Source: Lawsonibacter sp. (GTDB taxonomy: Bacteria > Bacillota > Clostridia > Oscillospirales > Oscillospiraceae). From it: a stretch of DNA of 7,875 nucleotides. The position numbers and the translations under genes are program-made. This document shows, piece after piece, positions 4,911-7,875 of this stretch. The stretch is taken from the NCBI GenBank assembly GCA_022793355.1, contig JAAWCR010000072.1, positions 1 to 7,875 of the forward strand, written 5' to 3'. Position 1 is the stretch's first letter. Each line of letters begins with the position of its first letter. The notes below the pieces were generated by a model. The model ran no database searches. It saw nothing but the letters and a program-made list of their open reading frames with translations, and was not told the DNA's origin.

Positions 4911-6692
4911 ATGCTCCGCAGCCTGCATATGAAGCTGGTCATGATTATGGTCCTGCTTATCCTGTCTCTGATGATGGTTGTGGGGGCCTTTCTCATTAAC
5001 TCCGTGACCGCCTTTTACCTGGAGGACTTCTACAGCCAGATGGGGGAGGTGTTTCAGGAGCCCTCCCTCTACCACGACCTTACCACCCCCTCCGGGGAGG
5101 AGGAAAACGGGGCGGAGCAGCTGGCTTTGGTGCTGGAGGCCTACGCCGGCGAGCTGGGGGTGGACAACCGCAACCGCAAGCTGTACATTCTGGACGGAAA
5201 CGGCGTGTGCCGGGTTTCCCCTGACGGGGAGGAGGTGCAGCTGGAATATACGGAAAACCTGTTGTTCGCCATGACCACCGGGCTGGAGACCAACGAGGTG
5301 GGGGACGAGAGCAACCTGGCGGCGGACTACATGGACGTGGCCGTGCCCATCCACCGGGGCGGGCAGGAGTATATCATCTATATTCTGGACAATAAGGCCA
5401 CCTCCAACGATTTAACCAACCAGATGCTGGTCCTTATCATCGAGTCGCTGGTATTCGGCCTGATTATCTCCATCCTACTCTCCTTCCTGCTGTCCAAAAC
5501 CATGATTACCCCCATCCAGAGCCTGACCGAGGGGGCCATGCGGGTGGCGGAGCGGGATTTTTCCCGAAAGATTGAGGTGTCCTCCCAGGACGAGATCGGC
5601 GTGCTCACCGACACCTTTAACGACATGGCCGGCCAGCTCCAGGATACCCTGCGCCAGGTGGAGAACGAGCGCAACAAGCTGGATACCCTCTTTCTCCACA
5701 TGACCGACGGGGTGGTGGCCTTTTCCCGGGCGGGCCGGGTGATCCACTCCAACCCCGCCGCCGCCCGGATGCTCCGCCGTCGGATCGGGGAGGAGACCAC
5801 CTATGAGGAGCTCTTCGGCAACACGGCCGCCCTGGAACAGGTGCTCAGCGCCCCCGACCATCTGGAGGGGGATCTTCCGGTGCGGGACCGCTATCTGGAG
5901 CTGCTGATGGCCCCCTTCGACCGGGGACGGGAGGGAGGCGGCGCCCTGGTGGTCATTCATGACGTCACCGAGCAGCGCAAAAACGAGGAGATGCGCCGGG
6001 AGTTCGTAGCCAATGTATCCCACGAGCTTCGCACCCCCTTAACCAACATCCGTTCCTACGCCGAGACCCTCACCGACAACGCCGGGGACCTGCCCCCGGA
6101 TATGGAGAAGAAATTTTTGGGGGTCATCCTCAATGAGAGCGACCGCATGACCCACATTGTTCAGGACCTGCTCACCCTGTCCCGTTTTGACTCGGAGCGG
6201 GGGGAGTTGAAGCTCACCCGCTTCTCCTTTGAGGACGCGGTGCAGGACATGTACAACGCCGTCTATATGGAGGCTCAGAAGCACAGCCACGCCCTCACCT
6301 TGGAGCTGGAGCCCGGTATGCCCGAGATTCTGGCCGACCGGGAGCGGATTCTTCAGGTGATGATGAATATCGTATCAAATTCCATCAAATACACCCCGGA
6401 TGGGGGACATATCGACATTTACGCCGGCCGGAAGCAGAACCGGGTGTGGATGATTGTGAACGACGACGGCATCGGCATTCCGGAGGAGGACCGCCCCCGG
6501 ATTTTCGAGCGCTTCTACCGGGTGGACAAGGCCCGTTCCCGGCAGTCCGGGGGCACAGGCCTGGGGCTGTCCATAGCCAAAGAGATTGTGGAGCGCCACC
6601 AGGGGCGCATCACCCTGCTGCGCAAGGAGGGCCCCGGCCTAGCCATCCGCCTGGAGCTGAATATCGAGGGGCCGGGTGATGGAAATGAGTAA
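4911..6692 (+). CDS. walK: WalK-like sensor histidine kinase (HAMP-PAS-HisKA-HATPase)
   Basis: This 593-residue membrane kinase has the full WalK (YycG) architecture. A first transmembrane helix spans about residues 8-30, an extracellular sensor domain of about 135 residues follows (31-168, PAS/Cache-like by size and context), then a second helix (171-194), a HAMP linker (195-248) and a cytoplasmic PAS domain (~255-355, beginning LDTLFLHMTDGVVAF). The HisKA helix carries the phosphorylated His371 in FVANVSHELRTPL. The ATPase domain has the N box (NIVSNSIKYTP, 486-496), G1 (DDGIGIP), F box (FERFYRVD) and G2 (GGTGLGLS, 547-554). All catalytic motifs are intact. It autophosphorylates in response to an envelope signal and passes the phosphate to WalR. 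The ATG at 4911 has a G-rich AAAGGGGG site 8 nt upstream; the methionine at residue 7 is a less likely start. The end overlaps the next gene by 14 nt. Confidence 0.9.
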   Translation: MLRSLHMKLVMIMVLLILSLMMVVGAFLINSVTAFYLEDFYSQMGEVFQEPSLYHDLTTPSGEEENGAEQLALVLEAYAGELGVDNRNRKLYILDGNGVCRVSPDGEEVQLEYTENLLFAMTTGLETNEVGDESNLAADYMDVAVPIHRGGQEYIIYILDNKATSNDLTNQMLVLIIESLVFGLIISILLSFLLSKTMITPIQSLTEGAMRVAERDFSRKIEVSSQDEIGVLTDTFNDMAGQLQDTLRQVENERNKLDTLFLHMTDGVVAFSRAGRVIHSNPAAARMLRRRIGEETTYEELFGNTAALEQVLSAPDHLEGDLPVRDRYLELLMAPFDRGREGGGALVVIHDVTEQRKNEEMRREFVANVSHELRTPLTNIRSYAETLTDNAGDLPPDMEKKFLGVILNESDRMTHIVQDLLTLSRFDSERGELKLTRFSFEDAVQDMYNAVYMEAQKHSHALTLELEPGMPEILADRERILQVMMNIVSNSIKYTPDGGHIDIYAGRKQNRVWMIVNDDGIGIPEEDRPRIFERFYRVDKARSRQSGGTGLGLSIAKEIVERHQGRITLLRKEGPGLAIRLELNIEGPGDGNE

Positions 6693-7875
6693 AAAGCGCC
6701 GGGCCATCGAGCTGCTGAAGGACGCGCTTATCCTGGTGCTCAGCTGTTCGGCCGTCTGGCTGGCCTTTCGGACCCCGCTGTCCGCCCCCATGCGGGAACT
6801 GTTCCGGGAGGAGGGGGCCCAGGCCGCGCCCGGCGCGGGACAGGGGGACAGCCGGGGGACAGGCGCGCTGCCCATGGCGATGGTGGTCAACGTGCCCGGC
6901 TCCGAGCAGGTGCCGGAGGGGGCTGAGGGGACGCGATGCGGCCTGCAATACGACCAGGCGGCCTGTCAGGAGCTGTTTCGGCGGGTGGCGGGCCCTCTGG
7001 TGGAGACCCTGTCCAGTGCCGGAGCGCCTGAGCGGATCAGCCGGCGGCAGTGGGAGGAGACCCTCACCTCCGGCCTGGGCGTATACCTGGATTTTCAGGG
7101 GGAAATTCCTCTGTCCGTGCTGGTAGGCTGGCTGTCCGGGGAGGAGATCCATTTGGAGGCCCCGGTGCGGCGCATGGCCCTTACAATGTGGGAGGGCGGA
7201 CTGGACGTCTCCTACCGGGACGAGGGCAGCGGCAGCTACTACCGTTGCCGCTCCCAGGTGGCAGGCTCCTTCTCCTTGGCGGAGGCCTTGTCCGGACTGA
7301 CGGACAACGGGGCCTTTTTTGCCTTTGAGTCCAGCCTGTACCAGGACCTGGACCCAGATACGCTGTTTCTGCCCGATGCCCCCGCGCCGGCGGTGTATAC
7401 CTCGTCCGACCCTGTGAACGGGGGCCAGGGAGCGCTGGAGGCACTGGTGCGTGATTTGGGCTTTTCCCTTAATTCCACCAGCTTCTACTCCACCGACGAG
7501 CAGGTGGCCCGCAGCGGGGACGACAGCGTGCGCCTGTCTGACCGGGGTGTGGCCCAGTACGAGGGGGGAAACCTGTTCCCCGTTCTGCGCCAGGGGGGAG
7601 CGGGAGAACTGTTTGACCGGGTGGAGACCTGCCGTCAGTTGGCTCTGTCCGCCCTGGGGCCCCGGTGCGGGGAGGCGCGGCTCTACCTGACTTCGGTAGA
7701 GGAGACCCCAGAAGGTTGGGAAATCAGCTTCGGATACAGCCTGAACGGCATCCCTGTCCTGACAGAGCCGGGCTACGCCGCCCGCTTCCTGGTGAGAGAG
7801 GGGCGGATTGACCAGTTTTCCCTGTATCTGCGCAGCTACACCGCCTCCGAAGACAGCTGCCTGGTGCTGCCTCCC
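6679..7875 (+). CDS. YycH/YycI-like membrane-anchored WalK accessory protein, truncated by the window edge
   Basis: The frame stays open for 399 codons from the ATG at 6679 to the right edge with no stop. GAGGGG (6666-6671) lies 7 nt upstream of the ATG, which overlaps the last 14 nt of walK in another frame, so the genes are translationally coupled. A basic N terminus (KKRR, residues 5-8) is followed by one hydrophobic helix (about 13-30) and then an Ala/Gly/Gln-rich low-complexity linker (46-65), giving an N-in, outside-facing protein with a single anchor. Residues 259-296 (DLGFSLNSTSFYS, then SVRLSDRGVAQYEG) resemble the YycH/YycI pattern of a GF.xN segment followed by LxxSxxGxxxY. In other Bacillota, YycH and YycI follow walK and modulate WalK through membrane contacts. 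The family call rests on position, topology and this pattern; overall sequence similarity looks low. The C terminus is not visible. Confidence 0.72.
   Translation, partial: MEMSKKRRAIELLKDALILVLSCSAVWLAFRTPLSAPMRELFREEGAQAAPGAGQGDSRGTGALPMAMVVNVPGSEQVPEGAEGTRCGLQYDQAACQELFRRVAGPLVETLSSAGAPERISRRQWEETLTSGLGVYLDFQGEIPLSVLVGWLSGEEIHLEAPVRRMALTMWEGGLDVSYRDEGSGSYYRCRSQVAGSFSLAEALSGLTDNGAFFAFESSLYQDLDPDTLFLPDAPAPAVYTSSDPVNGGQGALEALVRDLGFSLNSTSFYSTDEQVARSGDDSVRLSDRGVAQYEGGNLFPVLRQGGAGELFDRVETCRQLALSALGPRCGEARLYLTSVEETPEGWEISFGYSLNGIPVLTEPGYAARFLVREGRIDQFSLYLRSYTASEDSCLVLPP

Noticed and set aside
3725..4996. Long open frame (423 codons) on the minus strand
   Set aside because: It lies opposite the Nudix and walR genes, has a low-complexity His/Gln/Leu/Gly-rich composition and no recognisable domain. 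It is a by-product of GC-rich codon usage, as are the long minus-strand frames at 2451-3200 and 5475-6023.
4121..6692. PhoP/PhoR phosphate-response pair
   Set aside because: The regulator's C-terminal pattern and the kinase's HAMP-PAS layout followed by a YycH-like gene fit WalR/WalK better, and no phosphate genes are present.
1..7875. Mobile element, CRISPR array, tRNA or rRNA
   Set aside because: I saw no transposase or integrase motifs, no regularly spaced direct repeats and no tRNA-like or rRNA-like segments; gene packing and composition are even across the window.

Overview
This 7.9 kb window is a bacterial chromosomal segment with tightly packed, GC-rich genes (about 60% by eye), strong AGGAGG-type ribosome binding sites and SigA-like promoters. 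A WalR/WalK two-component system followed by a YycH-like gene is a Bacillota (Firmicutes) signature. Together with the GC content and the style of the proteins, it suggests a gut clostridial lineage of the Oscillospiraceae (Flavonifractor/Lawsonibacter-like). That placement is an inference; there is no rRNA or other strict marker here.

Layout, left to right. (1) 1-919, plus strand: the 3' end of a FucU-type sugar mutarotase gene abuts a class II (zinc) aldolase of L-fuculose-phosphate aldolase type. This is the tail of a deoxysugar/pentose catabolic operon whose upstream part is outside the window. (2) 925-953: a perfect 12-bp hairpin between convergent units, with its T-run on the minus strand. 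(3) 2146-965, minus strand: a self-contained two-gene unit with its own promoter. It encodes a small membrane protein with an HEYGH zinc-protease motif, then a P-loop kinase-like protein with a GKGGVGKDT Walker A. Neither has a function I can name with confidence. (4) 2169-3413, plus strand: a divergently transcribed metallophosphoesterase of the PPP-like class with an SH3-like C-terminal extension, preceded by a leader of about 108 nt. (5) 3430-7875, plus strand: a promoter followed by an ADP-ribose pyrophosphatase-type Nudix hydrolase, walR, walK and a YycH-like membrane-anchored gene that runs off the right edge.

How the genes work together. The right half looks like one cell-envelope signalling operon. 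WalK senses an envelope signal and phosphorylates WalR, and the YycH-like protein, whose gene overlaps the end of walK, probably modulates WalK at the membrane. The Nudix enzyme at the head is probably a housekeeping co-transcribed gene. The left and middle parts are metabolic and uncharacterised accessory functions.

I see no mobile element, CRISPR array, tRNA or rRNA. Most of the window is conserved and ordinary. The least explained parts are the HExxH/P-loop gene pair, the GNCD-motif phosphatase with its SH3-like tail, an unusual Nudix box, and alternative hairpins between walR and walK.
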